From NCBI GenBank assembly GCA_910580155.1, contig CAJTWX010000008.1, positions 1-35,705 of the forward strand: 35,705 bases of DNA, read 5' to 3'. The notes beneath the pieces are model-generated. The model was not told the DNA's origin. It searched no databases and worked only from the letters and a program-made list of their open reading frames with translations. The stretch is from an uncultured Alphaproteobacteria bacterium. GTDB taxonomy: Bacteria; Pseudomonadota; Alphaproteobacteria; RF32; CAG-239. Shown one piece after another: positions 21,561 through 29,249 of this stretch. The translations under genes were made by a program, and so were the position numbers. Position 1 is the first letter of the stretch; the number at the start of each line of letters is the position of its first letter.

Positions 21561-23132
21561 ATGTCCTTTATCAAATCCATCGCAACATTCGGCGGTTTTA
21601 CAATGATAAGCCGTGTCACCGGTTTTCTCCGCGATATGATAATTGCCAATTTTCTGGGCGCTGGTACGGTTTCAGATGCATTTCTGGTATCTTTCAAACT
21701 GCCAAACCTCTTTCGCAGCCTTTTTGCCGAAGGAGCTTTTACTTCTGCCTTTGTGCCGCTGTTTTCTTCCAAACTGGTTGCCTCCGGACGTGATAAATCC
21801 GTTGAATTTGCAGCCAAAGCCATTTCGCTTTTAACCTTTTTCCTCGTTTTGTTTGTTATAGCCTTTGAGCTGGGAATGCCTTATGTTGTCAAATTCCTAG
21901 CCCCAGGTTTTTCCAACGACCCTGCAAAAGTTGCCCTCACCATCGAACTCTGCCGCATAACCTTTCCGTTTTTATTATTTATCTCTGTTGTTTCTTTCCA
22001 AGCTGGTATTTTAAACTCGTTCGACCGTTTCGCCGCACCCGCCGCAGCCCCGATTATTTTAAACATCGGTATCATCATTGCCGGTCTTGTTTCTGTGGTT
22101 CTGCTGGATATGCCCGTTTACGGAATGGCTTGGGGCATCACCATCTCCGGAATAATCGAAGTTATCTGGCTCAAATATTTCCTTAATCGGGAAAGCATCA
22201 AAATCAAGCCGGACTTTGCTATCAAAAAATTATTAAAAGACACAGAAATTCGCACATTATTTAAGCGTATCGCTCCCGGAGTCGTCGGCGCCGGCATATA
22301 CCAAATAAATATGGTCGTCGATACGATTCTCGTTTCGCTTGTAGCAAGCGGTGCAGTTAGTTGGCTCTATTATGCAAACCGCCTCCAACAGCTGCCGTTA
22401 GGCGTTATCGGCGCAGCAATCAGCGTCGCCCTGCTGCCATTATTGTCCCGCAAACTCAAAGCCGGCGAAACCGAAGACGCAACCACCGTTCAGGATAAGG
22501 CGGTCATTTATGGAATGATGATGTCGCTTCCCGCTGCCATTATGTTTATTTGTTTAGCCGATTCGCTGGTGGCATTATTATTTGAACACGGCAAATTCAC
22601 CCCATCCGACACAGCCAAAACCGCCCTCGCCCTGCAAGCCTATGCCGTCGGTCTTCCCTGTTATGTAATGGTCAAAGCGCTTATGCCGAACTTTTTTGCC
22701 CGCGGCGACACCAAAACGCCCGTCAAATACAGCGCTGTTGTTTTCCTCTCAAATCTCACGATGAATTTACTTTTGATGAAACCGTTCGGACATATCGGCA
22801 TTGCCGCCGCCACATCAATCGCCGCCTTTGTATCGTTGTATCAATATATCCACGGCCTGAACAAACGCGGCTATTGGCACTTTTCCGCTGAATTAAAAAA
22901 GAAATTGGCAGACATTACCCTCTGTTCTGCCATAATGGGGATATGCGTTTATACCACCCAATACATTTTAAATGTCCTCCTCCCCGCCGTATCAACCGGC
23001 ATTCTTTTCATAAAATTAGCAATAATCGGCACAATAGGACTTGCAACTTTTTTAATCGCGGCTAAAATAACAGGCATATTAGACATTACGGCAATTATCA
23101 AAAATCTGCTGTTACGGAGAAAGAGAATATGA
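21561..23132 (+). CDS. murJ: Lipid II flippase MurJ
   Basis: MurJ moves lipid II across the inner membrane for peptidoglycan synthesis (MOP superfamily). At 523 aa with about 14 helices it has the normal size. The N-terminus MSFIKSIATFGGFTMISRVTGFLRDMIIANFLGAG...SDAFLVSFKLPNLFRSLFAEGAFTSAFVP is diagnostic. R18, R24, D39 and R52 match the positions of essential residues in E. coli MurJ. CGGAG precedes the ATG. A weak promoter, TTGCCC-17-TATTAA, may lie in the divergent gap (about 21497-21525). The stop overlaps the next gene (ATGA). Confidence 0.96.
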   Translation: MSFIKSIATFGGFTMISRVTGFLRDMIIANFLGAGTVSDAFLVSFKLPNLFRSLFAEGAFTSAFVPLFSSKLVASGRDKSVEFAAKAISLLTFFLVLFVIAFELGMPYVVKFLAPGFSNDPAKVALTIELCRITFPFLLFISVVSFQAGILNSFDRFAAPAAAPIILNIGIIIAGLVSVVLLDMPVYGMAWGITISGIIEVIWLKYFLNRESIKIKPDFAIKKLLKDTEIRTLFKRIAPGVVGAGIYQINMVVDTILVSLVASGAVSWLYYANRLQQLPLGVIGAAISVALLPLLSRKLKAGETEDATTVQDKAVIYGMMMSLPAAIMFICLADSLVALLFEHGKFTPSDTAKTALALQAYAVGLPCYVMVKALMPNFFARGDTKTPVKYSAVVFLSNLTMNLLLMKPFGHIGIAAATSIAAFVSLYQYIHGLNKRGYWHFSAELKKKLADITLCSAIMGICVYTTQYILNVLLPAVSTGILFIKLAIIGTIGLATFLIAAKITGILDITAIIKNLLLRRKRI

Positions 23133-24172
23133 ACAAACCAACTTCCGGACTAAAAGAGATAATAAAGCCTTATCTTAATAAATGCGCCGAATTGCCGGCT
23201 TATTGCCGCAAACAGGCGCAAAAGTTTGCTGCCGCGGCAAAAGATAAAAACACCCGAAAAAAATATCAAAAAAAACTCACAGGGTTCATCGCCCTGATTG
23301 CCGAACGCTGGCGGCTTGTTACTCTTATATCTGCCGGTTTCATCACTATTTATTATGGACTGGGCGCTGCCGTCAGTTCCAAAATCTACAACCCGATAGA
23401 TACAGAAATCAAACCTCATACTGTCACCGGAAAATATTTACCCCCTTCCGTAGCATATGTTTTAAAAACACAGGTAGACGATTCGGCGTGGGTTCCGGCA
23501 CTTCCGGCCATTTTTCCTGCCGCCGTTCTCGATAACCTGCCAAACTTCCAGTTAGGAGTTAAAGACAGCACCCGTTTCCTCACCAAAAGGCTGGCTGTAA
23601 TGTATAATGACGATAAACTCAAACAAGCCGGAGAACTACTGGATTATCCTGCCGATATATGGCTGTTTTCACAAACCGGAGAAGACAAACTCGCCCCCGG
23701 CTCTGCCAAACAATATCGTAAAGCAATGGCCAAAATCGCCGCAGCCGTCTTGACTGAAAATAACGATGAAACCACTCAAACACATAATTTAAAATACATT
23801 CTCGAAAGTTTTAACATCATCCTGAAACGCCAAATCACCAAATTAGAAAAACAAGTTCAGGAACACAATTCCGAAACATTTGATTTTAAAGCTGATGACA
23901 TCTTCTTTTATGTTCAGGGAAACGTTTATACACTGTATTATGCACTCTTGGCCGTTTCCAAAGATTATCAGGATATAATTGTTAAGACTGAACAATACGA
24001 ACACCTGACCACCGCGCTAAAATATTTTAAAGACGCAGAAAACCTCTCTCCCCTGTCTGTGCAAAACGGTGCCCCAGAAGACAGCTACGCAGCCAACCAC
24101 TTGCTCTATCTTGCATACTATCTCGCACAAGCGCAAAACCAAATCAACGCCATACGCTGTGCCCTGAAATAG
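23129..24172 (+). CDS. DUF2333 family membrane protein
   Basis: 347 aa. After a basic N-terminal cytoplasmic segment (about 1-60) comes one membrane helix (about 62-85, LVTLISAGFITIYYGLGAAV). A large periplasmic part then shows the features I associate with DUF2333: KPHTVTGKYLPPSVAYVLKTQVD, WVPALPAIFPAAVLDNLPNFQLGVKDSTRFLTKRL and a helical C-terminus. Function is unknown in the family. It overlaps murJ by 4 bases, so both are made together, which hints at an envelope role but does not prove one. It is followed by nfu 10 bases later. Confidence 0.8.
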   Translation: MNKPTSGLKEIIKPYLNKCAELPAYCRKQAQKFAAAAKDKNTRKKYQKKLTGFIALIAERWRLVTLISAGFITIYYGLGAAVSSKIYNPIDTEIKPHTVTGKYLPPSVAYVLKTQVDDSAWVPALPAIFPAAVLDNLPNFQLGVKDSTRFLTKRLAVMYNDDKLKQAGELLDYPADIWLFSQTGEDKLAPGSAKQYRKAMAKIAAAVLTENNDETTQTHNLKYILESFNIILKRQITKLEKQVQEHNSETFDFKADDIFFYVQGNVYTLYYALLAVSKDYQDIIVKTEQYEHLTTALKYFKDAENLSPLSVQNGAPEDSYAANHLLYLAYYLAQAQNQINAIRCALK

Positions 24173-24182
24173 GACTATCAAA

Positions 24183-24695
24183 ATGATTATAGAAGAAAAA
24201 AACATATCGCCAACCGAAACGCTGCTTTATTTCCCCGAGCCGCAGCCCATACGCGGCACATTTTATCACACGCCGAGCACTTCGTCAAACTTACCGCTTC
24301 TCCAAAACATTGCAGAAACCGGCATCGCCGAAATTCTTTTGCTTACTACAGATTTTCTTTATTTGCAAAGTACAACACCGGAAAATTTAGACGACCTGAC
24401 CGCAATTGCCCTTGCAGAAATTGATGACTATATTGTTTCTGCTCCGGCAACCCAAACCGCATCGGAACAACAAACAGCCGAAAAAATCCGCATTATCCTC
24501 AAAACCGTTATCGCCCCGTATTTACAAAAAGACGGAGGAGACATTGAGCTTTCCGATTATAAAAACGGCATTGTCAATGTACGCTTTCTTGGCAAATGCC
24601 ACGGTTGCCCTTATGCAGAGAAAACCCTCAAAAACCGTGTAGAGAAAAACCTCATCCGCTACCTGCCGGAAGTGCGGGAGGCCGTGCTTATATGA
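24183..24695 (+). CDS. Nfu-type iron-sulfur cluster carrier
   Basis: 170 aa with two domains. An Nfu N-terminal domain (about 1-88, opening with the modified SPTETLLYFPEPQPI and ending near AEIDDYIVS) is followed by the NifU C-terminal domain (about 100-170). The cluster-binding motif is GKCHGCPYAEKTLKNRVE, a CxxC that binds a bridging [4Fe-4S] cluster between two monomers. The upstream KTVIAPYLQKDGGDIEL is the classic start of this domain. Nfu passes clusters to target apoproteins in the cytoplasm. The stop overlaps the next gene's ATG (ATGA), giving a nfu-glucosaminidase-gloB chain whose members are not obviously related. Confidence 0.93.
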   Translation: MIIEEKNISPTETLLYFPEPQPIRGTFYHTPSTSSNLPLLQNIAETGIAEILLLTTDFLYLQSTTPENLDDLTAIALAEIDDYIVSAPATQTASEQQTAEKIRIILKTVIAPYLQKDGGDIELSDYKNGIVNVRFLGKCHGCPYAEKTLKNRVEKNLIRYLPEVREAVLI

Positions 24696-25591
24696 TAAAA
24701 AAAGCAGTCATATTGCTGGCAATTTTCTTATCTCTGCCGCTTTCCGCATTTGCAGAAATAAAAATACGAGAAGCCGGCGGAATGCTGTATGTCGAAAACG
24801 CTACCGTCAAAGAAACGGAAAACCTGTTTGCCAAATACGGCTATACACGTTTTCTCTCCCTGCAAGACAGTGCATATCCGGCAATACTCTTAAAAACGCT
24901 CCCGACCGACTTTCAAAACATCAAATCGCAAAAATATCGCAACGAACTGTTTATCCGTATTGTTACGCCACTTGCCTTAAAAATAAACGAAGAAATATCA
25001 AATGAACGCGAAACCCTGCTGCGCATTGAAAGGCACTTCCTAAAAGATAACACCCTTAATGAAGCGGATAGCCAAAAGCTAGAAGAACTGGCCTTAAAAT
25101 ACGATTTTTTCACCCGTCTGAAAGACATCGAACGCACTGCCTCACAGTTAAAAAACCTAAAACTCCGCATTCAGCCTATTCCGCCGTCTATTTTTGTTGC
25201 CGCAGCGGCAATGGAAAGCAACTGGGGCTTTTCCCGCATTGCTAATCAGGCTAATTCGTTGTATAAAGAAAAAGTCTGGTACACCACAGATGGTCTTGAA
25301 CCGCTGGAAAACAAAAACGATGGTTATCGTTTTAAAATTTTTGACAGCCTGATTGAAGGAATGCGTAGCTACGCCCTGACTTTTAATTCCAACATCAACT
25401 ACGAAACAATCTGGAACGCCCGCGACGGTTTAATCAAAAGACGTGGCTTCGCCATTGGTGAAAGTATTGCCTACGCCTTGTCCACAGCTTCAAACCTCCC
25501 GAATTATAACGGCATACTTGACTACACTGCTGCCTTTTATAATTTGCTGGCATTGGATATGGGGCATTTAAAGAAAGGATTACAAAAATGA
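24692..25591 (+). CDS. Bax-like glucosaminidase-domain protein (periplasmic)
   Basis: 299 aa, read from the ATG at 24692 that overlaps the nfu stop. A longer upstream reading lacks a signal peptide; this start gives one (residues 1-21, MIKKAVILLAIFLSLPLSAFA). The helical central part leads into a glucosaminidase (GH73-type) fold in the manner of E. coli Bax: PPSIFVAAAAMESNWGFSRIANQANSLYKEKVWY, with E175 as the likely catalytic acid, then RFKIFDSLIEGMRSYALTFNSN. Such enzymes cut the glycan strand of peptidoglycan. It overlaps gloB by 4 bases. Activity is inferred from the fold. Confidence 0.85.
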   Translation: MIKKAVILLAIFLSLPLSAFAEIKIREAGGMLYVENATVKETENLFAKYGYTRFLSLQDSAYPAILLKTLPTDFQNIKSQKYRNELFIRIVTPLALKINEEISNERETLLRIERHFLKDNTLNEADSQKLEELALKYDFFTRLKDIERTASQLKNLKLRIQPIPPSIFVAAAAMESNWGFSRIANQANSLYKEKVWYTTDGLEPLENKNDGYRFKIFDSLIEGMRSYALTFNSNINYETIWNARDGLIKRRGFAIGESIAYALSTASNLPNYNGILDYTAAFYNLLALDMGHLKKGLQK

Positions 25592-26286
25592 GCATCAAAC
25601 TATTCCCCGTACTATGCAATGAAAAAAATATGGCTAACTATGCGTACATCTTAAATGATACGCAAAGCAAACAGACTCTGATAATAGACGCTGCCGAACC
25701 TGACCCGATAATTAGCAAACTGGAAGAACTGAACCTAACGCCATCATACATTCTTACCACGCATCACCACTTTGACCACGTCGGTGCTAATGAAACCCTA
25801 AAACAAAAATACAATCTGCAAATCATCGCTCCTGAAAAAGAATTTTCCAAAATCCCTGCCGCAGATACTGCCGCACGCGATGGGGAAACAATTTACATCG
25901 GCTCACTGGAAATAACCCCGATTTCAGCCGCCGGACATACCAACGGCCACCTCCTGTATTACATCCCCAAAGAAAAAATGCTGTTCACCGGCGATGTATT
26001 ATTTAACTGCTGCATCGGCGGCCTGTTCGAAGGAACCCCTCAGGAAATGTTTACCAGCCTGCAAAAGATAAAAGCGCTCCCGAATGACACGCTAATTTTC
26101 GCCGGACACGAATACACACGTTCCTGTTTGCCACCGCAAGCCTTTAATCATCCGGAATTCCAACTCTACCTGCAAAAAATGCTCAGCCGCGAACAAGGCA
26201 ACACTGCTCCCGCCACACTTGCCGAAGAAAAACAGTTTAACCCCTATCTTCAGGCAGATACGCTATCAGAATTTTTAGGACAATAA
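25588..26286 (+). CDS. gloB: Hydroxyacylglutathione hydrolase (glyoxalase II)
   Basis: GloB hydrolyses S-lactoylglutathione to lactate and glutathione, finishing methylglyoxal detoxification. It is a metallo-beta-lactamase fold enzyme with the motif THHHFDH (H59, H61, D63, H64). The later ligands lie in SAAGHTNGH, FTGDVLF and FAGHEYT. Length is 232 aa, slightly short but including the C-terminal substrate-binding part with NPYLQAD. It starts within the last codon of the glucosaminidase gene (ATGA). Other MBL-fold thioester hydrolases look similar, but the GHEYT/NP pattern favours GloB. Confidence 0.92.
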   Translation: MSIKLFPVLCNEKNMANYAYILNDTQSKQTLIIDAAEPDPIISKLEELNLTPSYILTTHHHFDHVGANETLKQKYNLQIIAPEKEFSKIPAADTAARDGETIYIGSLEITPISAAGHTNGHLLYYIPKEKMLFTGDVLFNCCIGGLFEGTPQEMFTSLQKIKALPNDTLIFAGHEYTRSCLPPQAFNHPEFQLYLQKMLSREQGNTAPATLAEEKQFNPYLQADTLSEFLGQ

Positions 26287-26290
26287 AACA

Positions 26291-27940
26291 ATGTTCTTCA
26301 GCTTAAATAAAAAATTTCTCTTTACAATCTTCGCTTTTTTCCTTTTAAGCGCCAGCATATTTTTGATTATTTTTGATGGCACCATAGGCAAAAAAATCCG
26401 AAGCGAACACATCAATCTGACCTCGCGTAACCAATATGTTATCGAGCTGTTAAACGAAAACATAGCCTTGCGCAAAAAAATAAATAACCTCCAACCCGAA
26501 AACACCAAACAACTCTCCGAAAGCCTGACCCAGAAACAACAGGAATTAACAACCGAACGTAAATTAAATGAAGAACTTAACCAAAACTACAACGAAAACT
26601 ACGCCACTCTGTCTGAAAGTTTAAGAATTATCAGTTTTGGCGCCTCACTAACCCTGATTTCTTTGATTATCTTCTGGTTCTTGCTCCGTCGTTGGGTTCT
26701 GGCACCGATTGACAAGCTGACCGAACTTTCAGCTGCCGTTGCCAACGGCAATTTTACAAACCGGCTCAAAGCTCAAAGCAGCCGCTTTACAGACGAATTT
26801 GATACTCTTTACCACACCATAAACTTTATGCTTGATAATATCGAAAACAACATCAACCAAATCAAAGAAAATGAGATATTTCTGCAAAACCTGATTGATA
26901 CGCTCCCTGATGCCGTCCGTGTTATTGATGAAAATCACAATATAATATTATACAATAAAGCTTATACCGAACACATACAGAAAAAATATTTCTACAAATC
27001 GGTAAAATGCTACAAAGCATATGACAATGAGACTGACTGTCCCTGCTCATCCAGCCAATATGTCTGCCCGCTAAAAGAATTAAAAAAAGCATCTTCCGCA
27101 AAAAATATTAAACTGATACACAGCGTTAACGAACATCCGCTCTCCATAAACTCTGCCCGTATATCAATCAAAGGAACAACAGGCATTGTCGAATCATTCC
27201 GCGATTTAAGTGAAAACGTAAACTACTCCCATCAGCAGAAAATCTCCTCTTTAGGCTTTTTAGCCACTTCGCTCGCACACGAAATAAAAAACAACCTCGG
27301 TGCAATAAACCTCATCTTGGAAGGAATTTTGCAAAAATATTATCAGGAAGAAAACAACACGTCTTCCGAAAAAAAATATTTGGAAATGATTTCTTCGCAA
27401 ATTAAAGAATGTATCAAAGTACCCGAACGCCTGCTAAAACTTTCGCGCACTGCCGAACAAACTACGTCATCATTCAATATTGCCGCCAATATCACCGATA
27501 CGCTGTCACTTTTGGATTATGAAATCAAACGTCAGGGCATAGCTCTTGTCAAATCTTTTTCTAACACCAAAGAAACTCTTTACGGCAACGAAACGGATTT
27601 TAAAATGATTATCCTGAACCTCGTACAAAATGCCATCAACGCAATGCCGGAAGGCGGCACGCTTGAAGTAAAAACCAACACCAACAAAGATAAAATTATC
27701 GTTGAAATAAAAGACACCGGCATCGGCATCTCGGAAACAGCACTCAAACACATCTTTGAACCGTTTTATTCTGCGACCGCAAATAACCAAAAAAAAGGCA
27801 CCGGCTTAGGACTGGCAATCGTTAAAGACCTCACTTTAAAATTTAACGGAAAAATCAGCGTAAACAGCAAAGAAAATACCGGAACTTGCTTTCAAATTGC
27901 CTTCCCGCGTCAAAAAACGCAAAAAATGCTTGTAAAATAA
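26291..27940 (+). CDS. Sensor histidine kinase with cysteine-containing PAS domain
   Basis: 549 aa. TM1 at about 8-28, a periplasmic coiled-coil region (35-112) rich in Gln, Asn and Glu, TM2 at about 114-134, HAMP at 134-190, and PAS at 195-310. The kinase core has phospho-acceptor H330 in TSLAHEIKNNLGAIN, the N-box NLVQNAINAMPEGG, DTGIGIS and GTGLGLAIV. The PAS carries C240, C250, C252 and C259 (KCYKAY...TDCPCSSSQYVCPLKEL), a pattern seen in redox or cluster-binding PAS domains. No response regulator lies beside it; its partner must be elsewhere. It starts 4 bases after gloB, so it may be co-transcribed. The signal is unknown. Confidence 0.92.
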   Translation: MFFSLNKKFLFTIFAFFLLSASIFLIIFDGTIGKKIRSEHINLTSRNQYVIELLNENIALRKKINNLQPENTKQLSESLTQKQQELTTERKLNEELNQNYNENYATLSESLRIISFGASLTLISLIIFWFLLRRWVLAPIDKLTELSAAVANGNFTNRLKAQSSRFTDEFDTLYHTINFMLDNIENNINQIKENEIFLQNLIDTLPDAVRVIDENHNIILYNKAYTEHIQKKYFYKSVKCYKAYDNETDCPCSSSQYVCPLKELKKASSAKNIKLIHSVNEHPLSINSARISIKGTTGIVESFRDLSENVNYSHQQKISSLGFLATSLAHEIKNNLGAINLILEGILQKYYQEENNTSSEKKYLEMISSQIKECIKVPERLLKLSRTAEQTTSSFNIAANITDTLSLLDYEIKRQGIALVKSFSNTKETLYGNETDFKMIILNLVQNAINAMPEGGTLEVKTNTNKDKIIVEIKDTGIGISETALKHIFEPFYSATANNQKKGTGLGLAIVKDLTLKFNGKISVNSKENTGTCFQIAFPRQKTQKMLVK

Positions 27941-27958
27941 GATTTTGCAGTATATATA
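27930..27958 (+). promoter_or_regulatory. Predicted infA promoter
   Basis: TTGTAA (27930-27935, overlapping the kinase stop), 17 bases, TATATA (27953-27958). It lies 30 bases before the infA start, so infA probably does not depend on the upstream operon. Confidence 0.45.
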
Positions 27959-27988
27959 GCAAAAAAAAGAATTGATAAGGAACCTTAA

Positions 27989-28210
27989 ATGAGTAAAGAA
28001 GAACTGTTGGAATTTACCGGAGATGTTATTGAAAAACTCCCGAATGCGATGTTTCGCGTAAAGCTCGAAAACGGCGTTGAAATATTGGCTCACACAGCCG
28101 GTAAAATGCGCAAATTCCGCATCCGTGTAATGGTTGGTGATAAAGTTGATATTGAAATGACCCCTTATGACCTGACCAAAGGACGCATAACATTCCGTCA
28201 CAAAGACTAA
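27989..28210 (+). CDS. infA: Translation initiation factor IF-1
   Basis: IF-1 binds the 30S A site during initiation. The 73-aa S1/OB-fold protein is complete: MSKEELLEFTGDVIEKLPNAMFRVKLENGVEILAHTAGKMRKFRIRVMVGDKVDIEMTPYDLTKGRITFRHK matches the family over its whole length. A few residues are unusual, for example AGKMRKFRIRV where SGKMRKNRIRI is common. AAGGAA precedes the ATG. Confidence 0.97.
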   Translation: MSKEELLEFTGDVIEKLPNAMFRVKLENGVEILAHTAGKMRKFRIRVMVGDKVDIEMTPYDLTKGRITFRHKD

Positions 28211-28215
28211 TAAAA

Positions 28216-28243
28216 CAGATACAGGCCTTAAAGCCTGTATCTG
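28216..28243. terminator. Palindromic terminator between convergent infA and the BOF gene
   Basis: A perfect 11-bp stem, CAGATACAGGC (28216-28226) with GCCTGTATCTG (28233-28243) and loop CTTAAA. There is no long T run on either side, so it may separate both convergent transcripts as a strong stem with weak U-tails. Confidence 0.65.
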
Positions 28244-28258
28244 CATATAGAGCCGAAT

Positions 28259-28684
28259 TTAGTTCACCACTTTAACCGATTTAACATCCAATGTGACTTC
28301 GTGGCCGTCGCGTGCAACTTTTCCTTTAAGGATAACTTTGTCTTTCGGGTTAACAACCTGCCCTTTCCAGTCTTTTTTGCCGATTTCCGCAACAATATTA
28401 TCCGAACCGTCTGTAAAGTTATATTCACCATTATCTATACGATTTGTAATATGGCCGATAACCGTAACGCGTGTATCATCGGGCAAAGTCAAAATCCGCG
28501 CCACGCTAACCGGAGCTGCTGCTGCAGCAGTTGCATCCATAAATCCGCCTTTTTCCATCTGTTTATGACGAAGTTTATGCTCAACTTTACAAACTTCGCA
28601 CCCTTCGCAACCACAGTTATGCTTGGCAACAGCACCGCCGGCCAGCATTGTCGCTGCCATCAAAAAAAATAAAAACTTTTTCAT
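28259..28684 (-). CDS. YgiW/YdeI-type periplasmic BOF (OB-fold) protein with Cys/His-rich extension
   Basis: 141 aa. A signal peptide at 1-20 (LAGGAVA) is followed by a Cys/His-rich segment KHNCGCEGCEVCKVEHKLRHKQ (21-42) with four cysteines and three histidines, then the BOF domain at about 48-141. Its conserved features are GGFMD, ARILTLPDDTRVTVIGHI, YNFTDGSDNIVAEIGKKDWKGQVVNPKDKVILKGKV and LDVKSVKVV. In E. coli relatives (YgiW, YdeI) such proteins aid peroxide, metal or antimicrobial stress tolerance. The metal-ligand-like extension is not part of the usual family layout. A perfect AGGAGG site is partly covered by a hairpin (28692-28711). Confidence 0.88.
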   Translation of the reverse strand: MKKFLFFLMAATMLAGGAVAKHNCGCEGCEVCKVEHKLRHKQMEKGGFMDATAAAAAPVSVARILTLPDDTRVTVIGHITNRIDNGEYNFTDGSDNIVAEIGKKDWKGQVVNPKDKVILKGKVARDGHEVTLDVKSVKVVN

Positions 28685-28691
28685 CTTTTCC

Positions 28692-28711
28692 TCCTGTTTA
28701 AAATAACAGGA
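28692..28711 (-). promoter_or_regulatory. Hairpin overlapping the ribosome binding site of the BOF gene
   Basis: On the reverse strand TCCTGTT pairs with AACAGGA around ATTTTA, and the 3' arm includes four bases of the AGGAGG site (28690-28695). It could hide the site in transcripts reading through from the DUF192 gene. A start near 28707 from the closer promoter would remove most of the 5' arm. Confidence 0.5.
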
Positions 28712-28713
28712 AC

Positions 28714-28741
28714 AATATATGTCTCACTGACCAGCCTTCAA
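28714..28741 (-). promoter_or_regulatory. Predicted internal promoter of the BOF gene
   Basis: On the reverse strand TTGAAG (28736-28741), 16 bases, TATATT (28714-28719). It lies between the DUF192 and BOF genes. Confidence 0.45.
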
Positions 28742-28748
28742 CCTAAAC

Positions 28749-29168
28749 TTATTTCATATCGGTATATGTCACTTTATCGCCAATAAGTATATTCTTTTCT
28801 TCGGCAGTTCCGCCTTTAACCTCCAACACATAGCAATACTTCACCGGACATTTGATATATTCCAAAGACATCGGCTTGGCATTTTTATGTACACACACAA
28901 CCCTCTGACTGCAGTTAATAAACAACATATCAAGCGGAATATATGTATTCTTCATCCACATACTAAGCTCCCTGTCTTGATACGGCGTAAAATCAAACAG
29001 CATTCCCCCGTCATCAGGAAGTTCGCGCACAAACATCAGCCCGCGCCGCAGCTCCTCAACCGATTTTGCAACCGGCACATTAAAAACTGCCTTATCGCCA
29101 ATTTTAAGTTCCGCAGCCGTTGCATTGCAAACACTTGCCAAAAACATAAAACTCCACAAATATCTCAT
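28749..29168 (-). CDS. DUF192 family periplasmic protein
   Basis: 139 aa. A signal peptide at 1-19 is followed by the DUF192 domain: FNVPVAKSVEELRRGLMFVRELPDDGGMLFDF, then the signature MWMKNTYIPLDMLFI and a C-terminal VLEVKGGTAEEKNILIGDKVTY. Function is unknown in the family; members are small periplasmic or secreted beta-proteins in many Proteobacteria. Three cysteines in the second half may form a disulfide. It is the first gene after a strong promoter, and the BOF gene follows 64 bases later. Confidence 0.9.
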   Translation of the reverse strand: MRYLWSFMFLASVCNATAAELKIGDKAVFNVPVAKSVEELRRGLMFVRELPDDGGMLFDFTPYQDRELSMWMKNTYIPLDMLFINCSQRVVCVHKNAKPMSLEYIKCPVKYCYVLEVKGGTAEEKNILIGDKVTYTDMK

Positions 29169-29193
29169 AAAAAAACTCCCTGAAATTTACTAT

Positions 29194-29222
29194 ATATTAG
29201 ATTTTTCCCCTTAAATTGTCAA
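29194..29222 (-). promoter_or_regulatory. Promoter of the DUF192-BOF unit
   Basis: On the reverse strand TTGACA (29217-29222), 17 bases, TAATAT (29194-29199). It is one of the best sigma70-type matches in the window, 26 bases before the DUF192 start. Confidence 0.7.
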
Positions 29223-29249
29223 GAAAGGAAACAAATAAACGAGATTTAT

